This document shows positions 27,385-36,476 of a DNA stretch of 64,000 nt, one piece after another. Both the position numbers and the translations under genes were made by a program. Under the pieces are notes generated by a model that searched no databases, was not told the DNA's origin, and was given only the letters and a program-made list of their open reading frames with translations. How positions within the stretch are numbered: the first letter of the stretch is position 1; the number at the start of each line of letters is the position of its first letter. Origin of the DNA: DAOUAT01 sp964551735 (GTDB lineage: Bacteria > Chloroflexota > Anaerolineae > CG2-30-64-16); assembly GCA_964551735.1 (NCBI GenBank), contig CAZKEF010000002.1, positions 248,001 through 312,000 of the forward strand, read 5' to 3'.

Positions 27385-28818
27385 TTACTTCTCCAAGCCG
27401 ATACGAACACCCAGCCGTGGCAGAATCGCCCGGTGGGTCACCAAGATCAGCAGCGACGCGCCGAACGCGATCCCGAAGATGATCAGCGACGAGTTGAGGG
27501 TATTCATCAGATTGGGATTTACCAGCATCACCACGGCCAATGTCAGCATCAGCATCCCGCCGATCAGCTTGAGGATCCGCCCGTGCTTCTCCTCCAGCTT
27601 GCTGGCCCGGAGGCTGAGCACCGCGGCAAGGAAGATGCCCAACTCGTCGAGCTGGTAGATGAGCATGTAGAGCGCTAACAGCGTGATGAACACCCCCGCC
27701 GTCACCCCCTGCGCCACCAGCAGGTTGGTCCACAGCACTGGGAACCCCGCCGTACACGAGAACTCCACCAACGACGCACCGGCCGACATCACGATGGTTG
27801 CACCGATCAGCGCTGGCAGTGAGTCACTGGCCTTGAGCACCCGGCGCATGGAGCGGTACAGGCCTGGCTTCTTCTCATCCGAGATGGTGAACGAGAGGCC
27901 TTCTTTATACCAAAAATAGTCTTTAATGTTCACCAACGCGAAGAAAAGCGCCACCAGCGCCACCACCACCTGGATCCAGCCCACGAAGCTGATCACGGTC
28001 AACATGGTGAACAGGCCTGCGATGAACAGAACGTAGACCAACGACGTCACCGTGATGAAAACCAGACCGATGATAAACACCTTCTTGCGCGACCCCGTGT
28101 GCAGCGTCAACGCCAGCAGCATGGAGAGCACCCACAGCGAACACGGATTGAAGCCGTCCACGAACGCGATGAGCGCGGTGCTGATCGCCAGGGATTGGGT
28201 GGCCAGGTTCACCGGGCCAATCAAGGGCAGCGTCAACATGCTGGCACTAGTGGTTACCGCAGGGGCTGCGACCGCTGCCGGCCCGGGGTTTTCAGCTGGG
28301 CCAGGGTTAGCTGGCGCCTCGGCGAGGGCCGGCGCGTTCGTAGGCACCACAGTAGGTGGCGCCAAAGTAGGCGGCTCGGCCGGGCTGAACACCCCCTCGC
28401 CTGCGTCCGAACAGCCGGACAGCGCGCACGAGGCCACGACCGCCTCCATCTCACGGCCGGTGAACTCCTCGGCAAACCCCACCCAGTAACGATCGGCGAT
28501 GAAGAACGTGGGCACGCCGGTTGGCTCGAAACCAAATTTCGCCGCCATGAGCGCAAACGACTCCCGGCTGCCTACGTCATTGTAGATCTCAAAATCACGG
28601 ACCTCAACCCTCGGATACTTCTGGGCCAACCTGGCCAGGAACGGCTTGGCCGCGGCGCAATGCGGACACCCTTCGCCCCAGAAGAAGTAGATCACCACCT
28701 TGCCGCCCGGTTGCGCGACCGGCTCCGCCAGGGCAACAGGCAACGATGGCCGGACCAAGGCCATACTCCCGAGCACACTCACCAATGCCAATACACAGAT
28801 CAATCGCCACCAACGCAT
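27385..28818 (-). CDS. Thioredoxin-like domain fused to CcdA/DsbD-type membrane domain
   Basis: The 477-residue protein has a signal sequence, an extracytoplasmic thioredoxin fold (residues ~35-135) with active site GCPHC in YFFWGEGCPHCAAAKPFL and cis-Pro GVPTFF, a Pro/Ala linker, and at least eight membrane helices from ~200. The Cys pair that shuttles electrons in CcdA/DsbD may be DGFNPCSLW and VEFSCTAGFPV. It is likely to carry reductant across the membrane for cytochrome c maturation or disulfide reduction, which fits the multihaem cytochrome at 5.4-7.7 kb. Confidence 0.88.
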   Translation of the reverse strand: MRWWRLICVLALVSVLGSMALVRPSLPVALAEPVAQPGGKVVIYFFWGEGCPHCAAAKPFLARLAQKYPRVEVRDFEIYNDVGSRESFALMAAKFGFEPTGVPTFFIADRYWVGFAEEFTGREMEAVVASCALSGCSDAGEGVFSPAEPPTLAPPTVVPTNAPALAEAPANPGPAENPGPAAVAAPAVTTSASMLTLPLIGPVNLATQSLAISTALIAFVDGFNPCSLWVLSMLLALTLHTGSRKKVFIIGLVFITVTSLVYVLFIAGLFTMLTVISFVGWIQVVVALVALFFALVNIKDYFWYKEGLSFTISDEKKPGLYRSMRRVLKASDSLPALIGATIVMSAGASLVEFSCTAGFPVLWTNLLVAQGVTAGVFITLLALYMLIYQLDELGIFLAAVLSLRASKLEEKHGRILKLIGGMLMLTLAVVMLVNPNLMNTLNSSLIIFGIAFGASLLILVTHRAILPRLGVRIGLEK

Positions 28819-29149
28819 CAGATCTCACCTCCAACAGAGCCAGCATACCGGCTAGCTGTCACTCAAGTTCATGGCCAGGCAGCGGTCGAAACAGCTAGCC
28901 ATTCGCATATGCACGACCGGACCCTTATTGTGCCACAAAACACAAAGAAAAGGCAACTTCTGAGAAGCCGAAAAACAGGCCCACCGGTGGAGGTTCTTCG
29001 CTGGATGCTCGCCGTTGCGAGAAAGCAAAGGTTGAATCGCTCAGAATGCCACCGAAAACGCTCCCTGATTCTCTACCAGGACCTACGCAAGATGCTGGCG
29101 CGGGCACCCCCACAGTCTTGCGCAGGTCCCGGGCTCGTATCTCAAATGC
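28819..29149. other. Intergenic region with dispersed repeat and hairpin
   Basis: The 331-bp gap contains a family E repeat at about 28996-29050 (TTCTTCGCTGG ... CGCTCAGAATG, shared with 43990-44053 and 51595-51655) and the hairpin at 29079-29129. No gene is seen. Confidence 0.65.
29079..29129. terminator. Hairpin downstream of exported-protein genes
   Basis: GGACCTACGCAAGA at 29079-29092 pairs with TCTTGCGCAGGTCC at 29116-29129 with one mismatch. It lies 20 bp beyond the minus-strand stop at 29150. Confidence 0.45.
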
Positions 29150-29449
29150 TTACGCCGCGCTGCGCAGGACCAACGGCAGATACACCTTCAGAGGCACGAT
29201 GCCGCTGTACCAATATCCGCCGCTGACTGCATAGTGCGCGCTGGTTGATTGGGGCGGGCTGGCTGCCCCCTGGCCGACCGATGCATTCACTGCATAGTGC
29301 GCCGAGGTCACAGGCTGACCGCCGCCCGCGATGACGTGCCATTCCAGGTTGTAGTGGACTGAGGTCTGGGCCAGGGCCACGCCTCCGGCGGCCAATGCAG
29401 CCACCAGGGCGAGCACTGCGATCACGCGCAGGGTGCGTTTGTACGTCAT
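29150..29449 (-). CDS. Small exported protein with YLPLVL tail
   Basis: This 99-residue protein has a signal peptide (VIAVLALVAALAAGGVALA) followed by two short repeats (TSAHYAVNASVGQ, TSAHYAVSGGYWYSG) and the C-terminal motif KVYLPLVLRSA. Such a tail recurs in exported Chloroflexota proteins and may be a sorting signal, but that is an inference. GGAGG precedes the ATG, and the upstream gene ends 10 bp before, so the two form an operon. Confidence 0.8.
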   Translation of the reverse strand: MTYKRTLRVIAVLALVAALAAGGVALAQTSVHYNLEWHVIAGGGQPVTSAHYAVNASVGQGAASPPQSTSAHYAVSGGYWYSGIVPLKVYLPLVLRSAA

Positions 29450-29459
29450 CTGGCCCTCC

Positions 29460-31046
29460 TTACTGCAGCGTGACAAAGACATAGATCTGCCCTTGTCCTC
29501 CGTCCCAATGTTCCAGCGCTTTGCCCAACACCGTGCCAGGCACGGCGGATGGCGTGCCAGCCACCGTGACCTGCGGCGCGCGGCCGGCATGGGCGGTCAA
29601 CGCTGCGCTGCCGAGCAGATCGCCGGGCTGGAGCGCGCCTGCCGCGGCGTCAACCTTAACCAGTGCCGGGCCCTGGATCACCAGCAGCAGATATTCGCCC
29701 GGTAGCACCGGCCCTGCAAGGGTCACTTCCTGGTCGCCGGCCAGATCCCCGCCCATCGCCTGGCGCTCCCGGGTTACAGTCGCAATGTTGAAGCGGCTAT
29801 AGACCACACCTGCCACGGCCGTGCTGCCGGCGGTTGTAGCCCGTGCCACCTGGGCCACCGGCGGGCCGCCTGCCTGGAGCGCCGCGGTCATACCGCTGAA
29901 CACTGCCACATCGCCCGGATCCAGCGGTTCGGCCCCTCCGTTCTGGACCAACTGCATCAACGCGCCGGCCAGGTGGTAGTTAAGCGAATAGATGTTGTCA
30001 GGCGTGTAGAGGCCGTAGTTGTTGCTTGCCAGCCCCGTCTGGGCCCACATCCCGAAGTCCGCATCGCTCTCGCCCCACACGCCAATGAAAGACTCGCTCT
30101 CGCCGATGACGCCCGATCCGCTGCTCGCACCATACGTCGTGCCTTGAACCCCGGCCCCGATACCGACGCGGTAACCGCGCACGCCGATCCCCTGGCTGCC
30201 GCCGGCAGTGCCCCACACGCCAGCCGTGTTATACAGGTCACCGGCGTCAGTGCGGCCATAGACGCCGGAGCCGGCGGCCACACTTTCCCCGCGCACGCCA
30301 GTCCTGCCGGTGCCATACACCCCGACACCGTTTGCGCTCTTGCCGTAGACGCCGGGCGCGTGCATGTTGGTGAAATGGGGCGTGGCGCTGCTAACGCCGT
30401 ATACGCCGATGCCGTTCAGGCTGGAGAAGTAGCCGCCGTAACCGTGCGCCGTCGTGCTGCCTCCGTCCTGACCATAGACGGCGTAGCCGTCGTCCGTGTA
30501 GCCGGCCAGTCCGTAGCCGCCAGGGGAGGCGCCGCGCACCGCATCGCCGGTGCTGGTGGCGGCCCACACGGCCGCGCGCGTGGCGTGGACGCCGGTCATC
30601 ATCACCCGCAGCACGTAGCCGGACGGATCGGGCTGACCCGTGATGTCCGCCCCCGGCCGCAGGCCCAGCGCATAGGGCACAGGCAACAGTTCCTGCCGCG
30701 GTGTCAGCCATTCGCCATCCACGTAGATGCGCAGCCATAACTCCCCGCCGTTGAAGTTGCGCGGATTTACGCCCAACACCACGTTGAACAACCCGTTCAC
30801 AACTGGGACGCTGAGATTGCCGCTATCCCACCACAGCGTGCCGCCGGTCGCTGCGCTGTAGATCTGAAACCGCATCGTGAACGTGCCACTCAGCGGCGCG
30901 CCTGCAGCATTTGTCAGGCGGCCCTGGTAGTTGATCTCGGCTGCGACGTCCGCCTCAGGGGCGTCGGGCAACGCGCCGACCACACCTCCGGCCAGTATCA
31001 GGCCGGCCAACACACAAACCGTGATCCACAAGGTGCGTGACTTCAT
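29460..31046 (-). CDS. Exported protein with Gly/Val-Tyr-Gly repeats
   Basis: The 528-residue protein has a signal peptide (LWITVCVLAGLILAGG), an N-terminal beta-rich domain (~35-130, INYQGRLTNAAGAPLSG), then a low-complexity region of short VYG/VWG/VRG repeats (GVYGKSANGVGVYGTGRTGV), which may form a beta-helix. A C-terminal domain (~400-528) has SpaA/peptidase-associated-like strands. AAGGAAGG lies 6 nt before the ATG at 31046. Likely surface or matrix protein. Confidence 0.75.
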   Translation of the reverse strand: MKSRTLWITVCVLAGLILAGGVVGALPDAPEADVAAEINYQGRLTNAAGAPLSGTFTMRFQIYSAATGGTLWWDSGNLSVPVVNGLFNVVLGVNPRNFNGGELWLRIYVDGEWLTPRQELLPVPYALGLRPGADITGQPDPSGYVLRVMMTGVHATRAAVWAATSTGDAVRGASPGGYGLAGYTDDGYAVYGQDGGSTTAHGYGGYFSSLNGIGVYGVSSATPHFTNMHAPGVYGKSANGVGVYGTGRTGVRGESVAAGSGVYGRTDAGDLYNTAGVWGTAGGSQGIGVRGYRVGIGAGVQGTTYGASSGSGVIGESESFIGVWGESDADFGMWAQTGLASNNYGLYTPDNIYSLNYHLAGALMQLVQNGGAEPLDPGDVAVFSGMTAALQAGGPPVAQVARATTAGSTAVAGVVYSRFNIATVTRERQAMGGDLAGDQEVTLAGPVLPGEYLLLVIQGPALVKVDAAAGALQPGDLLGSAALTAHAGRAPQVTVAGTPSAVPGTVLGKALEHWDGGQGQIYVFVTLQ

Positions 31047-31081
31047 GAGGAGCCTTCCTTTCATCGCGCTGAGTGACGATG

Positions 31082-33307
31082 TTATAGCCGTCGGTTGATC
31101 TCCTGGCGTAGTGCCAGCGCGGCCGGGCTGGCTGGGTCGAGCGCCAGGGCCTGTTCCAGGGCCACGGCGGCGGCCTGGGATCGGCCCTCAAGCCACAGCG
31201 CACGGGCCAGGCCAATATGGGCCCCGGCCGAATCCGGGGTCCAGTGCACCGCCTGCTGAAAAGCATTGAGCGCTGCTGCGATATCACTCGCGCCCAGCTC
31301 AGCCTCACCCAGGCGGGTGAAGGCGTAGCCATCGGTCGCATCCAGGTTCACGGCCCGGCGGAAGTGGACCGCGGCCGGCGCGTAGCGTCCTCCTTCAAGG
31401 TCAACCATGCCCCAGGCGGTGTAGAGCGTCGCCAGGTTCGGGGCTAGAGCGGTCGCCTGGGCGAACGCCTGGTGGGCCAACGGCAACCGGCTCGCGTCCC
31501 ACCGAACGCCCCAGACGCCGTACAACTCGCCCAGGGCCGCCCAGGTGCGATACTCGCCGGGGCGCAGGTCGCGCGCCGCGAGCAGCTCGGCCTCAGCCCG
31601 CGCCAGCAGGTGTCCCCGGCACTGCAGGACGCTCCCCACGGCGCACGGATCAGCAGTCACATCCGCAATAACGACCAACGCCGGGGGTTCTGCGCCATCG
31701 GCCGTGGCCAGTGCGATCACGCTTTGAAGATAAGCCCAGCTCAATGTCCGGCGATGGGCCGGCTCAACCGGCCACCAGGCCACAGCCCGCTCCGCGGCAC
31801 GCCGCGCGCCCCACCAATCACCGACTGCGATGCGACGTTCCGCCGCGCGCGCGGCAACGTCCGCGGCGATAGGTCGCACATTGGCCTGCCAGATCGCCCA
31901 GCCGCTCCCCGCGGCAATCACCAGAGACAACGACAACGCGGCCCACCGCAGGCCCGGTTCCGTCCGGCTTATGGGGGCAGAGAAACGGCCCGGCGCCTCC
32001 TGCGCTGCGCCGCCTCTAATGACCTGCGGCGCAGCAGGCCGGGCCAGCGCCACACCTAACGCCAGCAACAACGCCGTGGCGGTCGCGGTGGCCGTGACAT
32101 CGAAGCTGACCAGGTTGCCAGCCACCGCACCGCCGACAGCCGCCAGACAGCCGATCAAAAGCACCCGCTGGCGAATATCGGCTGCGCACTGGGCCGCGCG
32201 CCAGGTCAGGCAGAAGAAGGCGACGAACAGCGCGCTCTGCGCCAGCAGGCCGATCACGCCGGACATCATAGCCCAATCCAACAGCAAGTTGTGCGCCCGG
32301 TCAACCAGGATGCCACGGCCCTGGTAGTAGACCAACTGCGGGGGGTAGACTGCGGGGAAGACCAGCTCCAACGAGTCGGGGCCGTAGCCCAGGAGCGGCC
32401 GCCTGGCCAAGAGTGACAGGAGGGCGCGCCAGATGGTCAGCCGCGCTGCGGTGGAACCACCTGCCCGGCCGACCCACAGGGCGAGGGTCAGGCCGCCACC
32501 CAGGCCCACAAGGCCAGCGCTAACCGCGGTCGCCTGCCAGATCCGACCGCGGGCTCGCAGGCGCGGCCATAACCAGGCCAGTCCAAAAAGCGCCATTGCC
32601 ACCCCCGCAGCCAGCCAGGCCGCGCGCGCGCGGGTCAGCCCGATAAGCACAATCTCGCCAGCCAGCAACACGCCGACAGCCAGCCGGCCCACACGCCCGC
32701 GCGCGGCGCAGCCTTGAGCCAGAGTGAGCGGCAGGATCAGAGCCAGGTATGCGCCGAGGAAGTTGGCGCGGCCCAGGGTGGCATAGACAGGAGAACGCGC
32801 GTCGTTATACAGCGGCACGGGCGCCCAGCCCAGCGCCTGGGCCACACCGAGAGCTATCAGCGGCACGACCGTGGCTACCATCGCCTGCACCAGCCGGTCA
32901 ACCTGCGCTGGCGTGCGCAAGTAGGCCGCGACCAGCAGAAACAGGAGGTAGTAGCTCAGGAGGGTCGACCAGCCCAGGCCTCGCTCGTAGCTGCCCCAAA
33001 GGCTGAGTGCGGGCTGGACTGATAGCGAGGTTGCCAGCGCCTGCACCAAAACCACGGCGGTCGCTGGCCGGAAAAGGGGCTGGGTGGTTACCTCGCGCCA
33101 CAAGTTGCGGCGCTCAAGCAACCCGCCCACCAGCCACAGGCCTGCCATCGCCCAAACAAGGGTGCGCAGCAAAGCGGCCTTTGAAGGCTCAAAAGGTTGT
33201 TGGGCCCAAAGGTTGACGGCCAGGGGAATGAGCAGGGCGATCAGCAGCCAGGCAACTTCCAACAGAGCATGATATGGTTGCGAGGCCGCATCGTGCTGTT
33301 CGGACAT
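31082..33307 (-). CDS. O-antigen ligase (WaaL/Wzy-like) with C-terminal TPR repeats
   Basis: The 741-residue protein has about 12 membrane helices in residues ~15-440, with the Wzy_C loop (LLGYGPDSLELVFPAVYPPQ; DRAHNLLLDWAM) where the conserved His and Arg/Asp sit. TPR-like helices follow at ~620-740 (YTAWGMVDLEGGRYAPAAVH). The family transfers polysaccharide to lipid or protein acceptors at the outer face of the membrane. Start 33307 (MSEQHD) is just before a 21-bp gap to a divergent methyltransferase remnant. Confidence 0.88.
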   Translation of the reverse strand: MSEQHDAASQPYHALLEVAWLLIALLIPLAVNLWAQQPFEPSKAALLRTLVWAMAGLWLVGGLLERRNLWREVTTQPLFRPATAVVLVQALATSLSVQPALSLWGSYERGLGWSTLLSYYLLFLLVAAYLRTPAQVDRLVQAMVATVVPLIALGVAQALGWAPVPLYNDARSPVYATLGRANFLGAYLALILPLTLAQGCAARGRVGRLAVGVLLAGEIVLIGLTRARAAWLAAGVAMALFGLAWLWPRLRARGRIWQATAVSAGLVGLGGGLTLALWVGRAGGSTAARLTIWRALLSLLARRPLLGYGPDSLELVFPAVYPPQLVYYQGRGILVDRAHNLLLDWAMMSGVIGLLAQSALFVAFFCLTWRAAQCAADIRQRVLLIGCLAAVGGAVAGNLVSFDVTATATATALLLALGVALARPAAPQVIRGGAAQEAPGRFSAPISRTEPGLRWAALSLSLVIAAGSGWAIWQANVRPIAADVAARAAERRIAVGDWWGARRAAERAVAWWPVEPAHRRTLSWAYLQSVIALATADGAEPPALVVIADVTADPCAVGSVLQCRGHLLARAEAELLAARDLRPGEYRTWAALGELYGVWGVRWDASRLPLAHQAFAQATALAPNLATLYTAWGMVDLEGGRYAPAAVHFRRAVNLDATDGYAFTRLGEAELGASDIAAALNAFQQAVHWTPDSAGAHIGLARALWLEGRSQAAAVALEQALALDPASPAALALRQEINRRL

Positions 33308-33328
33308 ACCCAACCTTACAGGTGCCAC

Positions 33329-33590
33329 ATGACCGCACTCACCGTCGCCACCGAACCCATGATTGAGGGCGTCTTCGATGGCGCGGCACCGACCTATGAT
33401 CGGGTCGGGCCGGTGCTGTTCCACCAGTTCGGGCAGCGGCTGCAGGTTCTGTTGGCGCCGCCAGCCGGCGCGTCGGTGCTGGATATGGCGACCCGCACCG
33501 GCGCGGTCCTGGCGCCGGCTGCGGTACGCGTGGGACGCGCTTACGGGATCGATCTGTTTGCCGGGATCCTGGCGGATGGCCTGTCAAAGG
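33329..33590 (+). pseudogene. Class I SAM methyltransferase remnant (UbiE-like), truncated
   Basis: The reading frame begins like a UbiE/Methyltransf_11 protein: GVFDGAAPTYDRVGPVLF, then a motif I-like ASVLDMATRTGAVL and YGIDLFAG. It ends after ~85 residues, near 33590, where the sequence enters the neighbouring gene's 3' end. The SAM-binding motif has MATRTGAVL instead of the usual (V/I)ATGTG pattern, and motifs II and III are absent. It is therefore a degraded or truncated gene. Confidence 0.7.
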
Positions 33591-33593
33591 TCC

Positions 33594-34457
33594 TTAGGCT
33601 TCATCGCCTTCCGCTTCCCATTCCTCGTCGTCCTCATAATCCGGATACTGCTGGGGCGCCACGCCCACCTCTTCCACTAAGCGCGGGTACTCCACGCCAG
33701 CATCCGCGTTCGGGTTAACCGCATGGACGCGCACTTTGAAACGCCATTCATCGCCATAGTCAAAGAGATACAAGAAGGTCTGGCCCTTTGTGAGGCTCAG
33801 ATCGGCCAGGATTGTGGTCCGCACATCACCGGCAGGTGTATCATCAAACAGCATGGACCCCAGCAACTCATCCTGGAGTTCCTTGGGCGCGGTCATCAGG
33901 ACCTGTTCGGCAAACTGATCCGGGGTCAAGGTGTTGAGCTTGTCCGCGTTGCGAAAGATCAGTTCCGCCATCGCGGGCGGCACGCCGGTCTGGGCCACCA
34001 TAAGCTTGACGAGCTCAGCGCGCAGGGCGTCGTTGTCCTTCACCATGCCCAGCATTTGGTCGAACGACTCAGGCGCTGGCCCACCGCCCAGCGCAGCCGT
34101 CATCACCTGAAAGGCCTCGGGCCCAAGGACGTCCTCTTCATCCGTCAGATCCAGGTCTTCATCGAGCGCCTCTTCGCCCAGATCCTCATCGGCAGGTTCT
34201 TCGTCATCGAATTCCTCGCCGTCCAGATCATCCAGGTCTTCACCCCACGGATCAATACCTTCCGGCAGCATGTACTCCGTTGAAGCATCCCATGCGCGGC
34301 CGCTCATGAAGAAGGAATACAGATGGTCGGCGTCAAAATCGAAGGCATCCTGAATCGCGAAATGGAGATCTTCCAACGTCTGATCGGCGGTCAGCTCGAC
34401 CTTGCGCCAGACCCGGCCGGTGTTCGGAATGGAAACGTGAAAGGTGTAGGATTCCAT
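33594..34457 (-). CDS. Plasmid pRiA4b ORF-3-like family protein
   Basis: The 287-residue protein has the PRiA4_ORF3 beta-strand pattern at both ends: FHVSIPNTGRVWRKVEL and HFAIQDAFDFDADHLYSFF near the N-terminus, and FLYLFDYGDEWRFKVRVHAV near the C-terminus. A very acidic insert (residues ~70-110) and a helical segment lie between them. Function unknown. GAGAGGAGCAATTTC lies upstream of the ATG. Confidence 0.85.
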   Translation of the reverse strand: MESYTFHVSIPNTGRVWRKVELTADQTLEDLHFAIQDAFDFDADHLYSFFMSGRAWDASTEYMLPEGIDPWGEDLDDLDGEEFDDEEPADEDLGEEALDEDLDLTDEEDVLGPEAFQVMTAALGGGPAPESFDQMLGMVKDNDALRAELVKLMVAQTGVPPAMAELIFRNADKLNTLTPDQFAEQVLMTAPKELQDELLGSMLFDDTPAGDVRTTILADLSLTKGQTFLYLFDYGDEWRFKVRVHAVNPNADAGVEYPRLVEEVGVAPQQYPDYEDDEEWEAEGDEA

Positions 34458-34566
34458 GAAATTGCTCCTCTCTCGATTGACGGCCAGCTTCGGCCGTGAA
34501 GGTTACGGTATATCGCGTCCAGTGTACACGGAAACGAAGCGGGAGGCAAAAGCACCACAGCACAAG

Positions 34567-34594
34567 CTTGCTTTGCTCTCACCTGTGGTACAAT
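34567..34594 (+). promoter_or_regulatory. Possible promoter of the desaturase gene
   Basis: CTTGCT, a 16-nt spacer and TACAAT at 34589-34594 are the best match upstream of the desaturase start at 34631. The -35 box is weak. Confidence 0.35.
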
Positions 34595-34630
34595 AGCTAT
34601 AACAAACACAAATCCCGCCGGAGGCGCCCG

Positions 34631-35650
34631 ATGACCATATCCCCCGATCTCGAAACCCTGAACTGGCAGAAGCTGGTCAAGCCGTATGCCCGGCCCGACC
34701 TGCGCCAGGGCATCTGGCAGCTCGCCAACACGATGATCCCTTACCTGGCCCTGTGGGTGCTCATGCTGTGGAGCTTGCGCGTCTCCTACTGGCTGACCCT
34801 GGCACTGGCCCTGCCAACGGCCGGCTTCATGGTGCGCGCATTCATCATCTTCCACGACTGCTGTCATGGCTCTTTCTTCGCGTCGAAAAGGGCCAACGAG
34901 GTCGTAGGGATGTTGTTGGGCATCCTGACAATGACGCCGTTCTACCAATGGCGGCACGATCACGCCATCCATCACGCCACAGCCGGTAACCTGGACAAAC
35001 GGGACGTGGGCGACGTGCCGACGATGACCGTGCAGGAGTACCTGGCCGCGCCGTGGTGGCGCAAGGCAGTCTATCGAATCGTGCGCAGCCCGTGGATCCT
35101 GTTCACCGTCGGCGCCACGATTATGTTCGCGATCATCCACCGCATACCGCCCGCACATGCGGACAGGCGCGAACGCTGGAGCGTGATCTACACAGATCTG
35201 GCGTTGGCGGCGCTGGTGGCCGGTATGGGGCTGCTGGTCGGGTTCAAAGAGTATTTCCTGGTGTCGGCGCCGATCCTGGTCATCGGCTGCACGGCCGGGG
35301 TGTGGCTGTTCTACGTCCAGCACCAGTTCGAAGGGGTCTACTGGGAGCACAAAGAGCGCTGGAGCTTCGTCAGGGCCGGCATGCAAGGAAGCTCGTTCTA
35401 CAAGCTGCCCATGATCCTGCAATGGTTCACCGGCAATATCGGGTTTCACCACATCCATCATCTCAGCCCAAAGGTTCCCAACTATCACCTGCCGAGCTGC
35501 TACCGGGAAAACCTGCCGTTTCACATCAAGCCCTTGACGGTGTTGGAAAGCCTGAAGACGGTGCGGCTGCACCTGATTGACGACGCCACAAGGCGGCTGG
35601 TGGGCTGGGATGCCCTGCGCCGTCACCGCCAATCCGCACAGATAGGCTGA
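34631..35650 (+). CDS. Fatty acid desaturase
   Basis: The 339-residue membrane protein carries the three histidine boxes of the FA_desaturase superfamily that bind the di-iron centre: FHDCCHGSFF (~residues 76-85), HDHAIHHATAGN (~117-128) and HHIHHLSP (~276-283). Four membrane helices flank them (YLALWVLMLWSLRVSYWLTL). It introduces double bonds into acyl chains of membrane lipids or CoA/ACP esters. Start 34631 has GGAGG nearby. Confidence 0.92.
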   Translation: MTISPDLETLNWQKLVKPYARPDLRQGIWQLANTMIPYLALWVLMLWSLRVSYWLTLALALPTAGFMVRAFIIFHDCCHGSFFASKRANEVVGMLLGILTMTPFYQWRHDHAIHHATAGNLDKRDVGDVPTMTVQEYLAAPWWRKAVYRIVRSPWILFTVGATIMFAIIHRIPPAHADRRERWSVIYTDLALAALVAGMGLLVGFKEYFLVSAPILVIGCTAGVWLFYVQHQFEGVYWEHKERWSFVRAGMQGSSFYKLPMILQWFTGNIGFHHIHHLSPKVPNYHLPSCYRENLPFHIKPLTVLESLKTVRLHLIDDATRRLVGWDALRRHRQSAQIG

Positions 35651-35713
35651 GCAGGATAGATGACGCAGCGTCAGGGAGTAGACAAGGAATTAGCTCCAGC
35701 CAATTGCAGTTAT

Positions 35714-35743
35714 TTGACAGGCGGTTACCCCGTCAGGTAGACT
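35714..35743 (+). promoter_or_regulatory. Promoter of the tandem c-di-AMP receptor gene
   Basis: Perfect TTGACA at 35714-35719 is followed after 18 nt by TAGACT at 35738-35743, 44 nt before the start codon. Confidence 0.55.
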
Positions 35744-35786
35744 TACCTCCCGCAAAAAAGAATCAGGGTTTAGGAAAGGGACCGCT

Positions 35787-36476
35787 ATGCAGCTGCTGCT
35801 TGCCATCGTTCAAAGCGAAGACGCAGATAGGCTCTGTGGCCGGTTGAACGCTGCCGGGTTCGAGCTGACGCGACTGCCCAGCGTCGGGGGGTTCCTGTCA
35901 CGGGGCAACGTGACTGTGTTGATCGGCCTCGAGCCCGTTCAGATCCCACCTGTGCTCGAGATAATCCGGAAAACGTGCCGCACCCGGCGCCGCTACATCA
36001 ACCCCGCGGTGACCGGCACCGAGCCGGCCCACATGACCCTGGCCGCGCCCGCCATCCCTCTGGAGGTACAGGTGGGCGGTGCAACGGTGTTCAAGTTCCC
36101 CATGCTGCGGTTCGAACGGCTGCATGCAGAACAAACGCCGCCAACGTCGGCTCAGCCGACCACTATTCCAGCCCAAGGAGCCCCAAAAATGAACCTGGTG
36201 CTCGCCATCGTACACAACGACGACGCGGATGCCGTGACCCGCGCCCTCCTGGCGGCCGGGCGCCGGGTCACGCGCATCAACACTGCCGGCGGCTTCCTGC
36301 GCCGCGGCAACGTCACCCTGCTGATCGGCGTCGAGCCGGCCGAAGTTGACGCCGTGCTTGAAACCATCCGCCAGAACTGCCAGCCGCGCACCGAGGCGGC
36401 CGGACGCGGGGATCAGGTCGCCACGGCCGGCGCGACCGCGTTTGTGCTGGAAGCAAGCAGCTTCTTACATATCTAG
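35787..36476 (+). CDS. Tandem DarA/PstA-type cyclic-di-AMP receptor
   Basis: The 229-residue protein holds two PII-like DarA domains. The first is residues 1-110 (MQLLLAIVQSEDADRLCGRL, SVGGFLSRGNVTVLIG, then VEVQVGGATVFKFPM with Arg-Phe-Glu), the second ~133-229 (MNLVLAIVHNDDADAVTRAL, TAGGFLRRGNVTLLIG). In known DarA, which is a trimer of single domains of ~110 residues, the GGFLxxGN loop binds c-di-AMP. The second copy lacks part of the post-GGAT region. AGGAAAGGG precedes the ATG. The gene ends 4 nt inside the convergent nadE. Confidence 0.88.
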   Translation: MQLLLAIVQSEDADRLCGRLNAAGFELTRLPSVGGFLSRGNVTVLIGLEPVQIPPVLEIIRKTCRTRRRYINPAVTGTEPAHMTLAAPAIPLEVQVGGATVFKFPMLRFERLHAEQTPPTSAQPTTIPAQGAPKMNLVLAIVHNDDADAVTRALLAAGRRVTRINTAGGFLRRGNVTLLIGVEPAEVDAVLETIRQNCQPRTEAAGRGDQVATAGATAFVLEASSFLHI

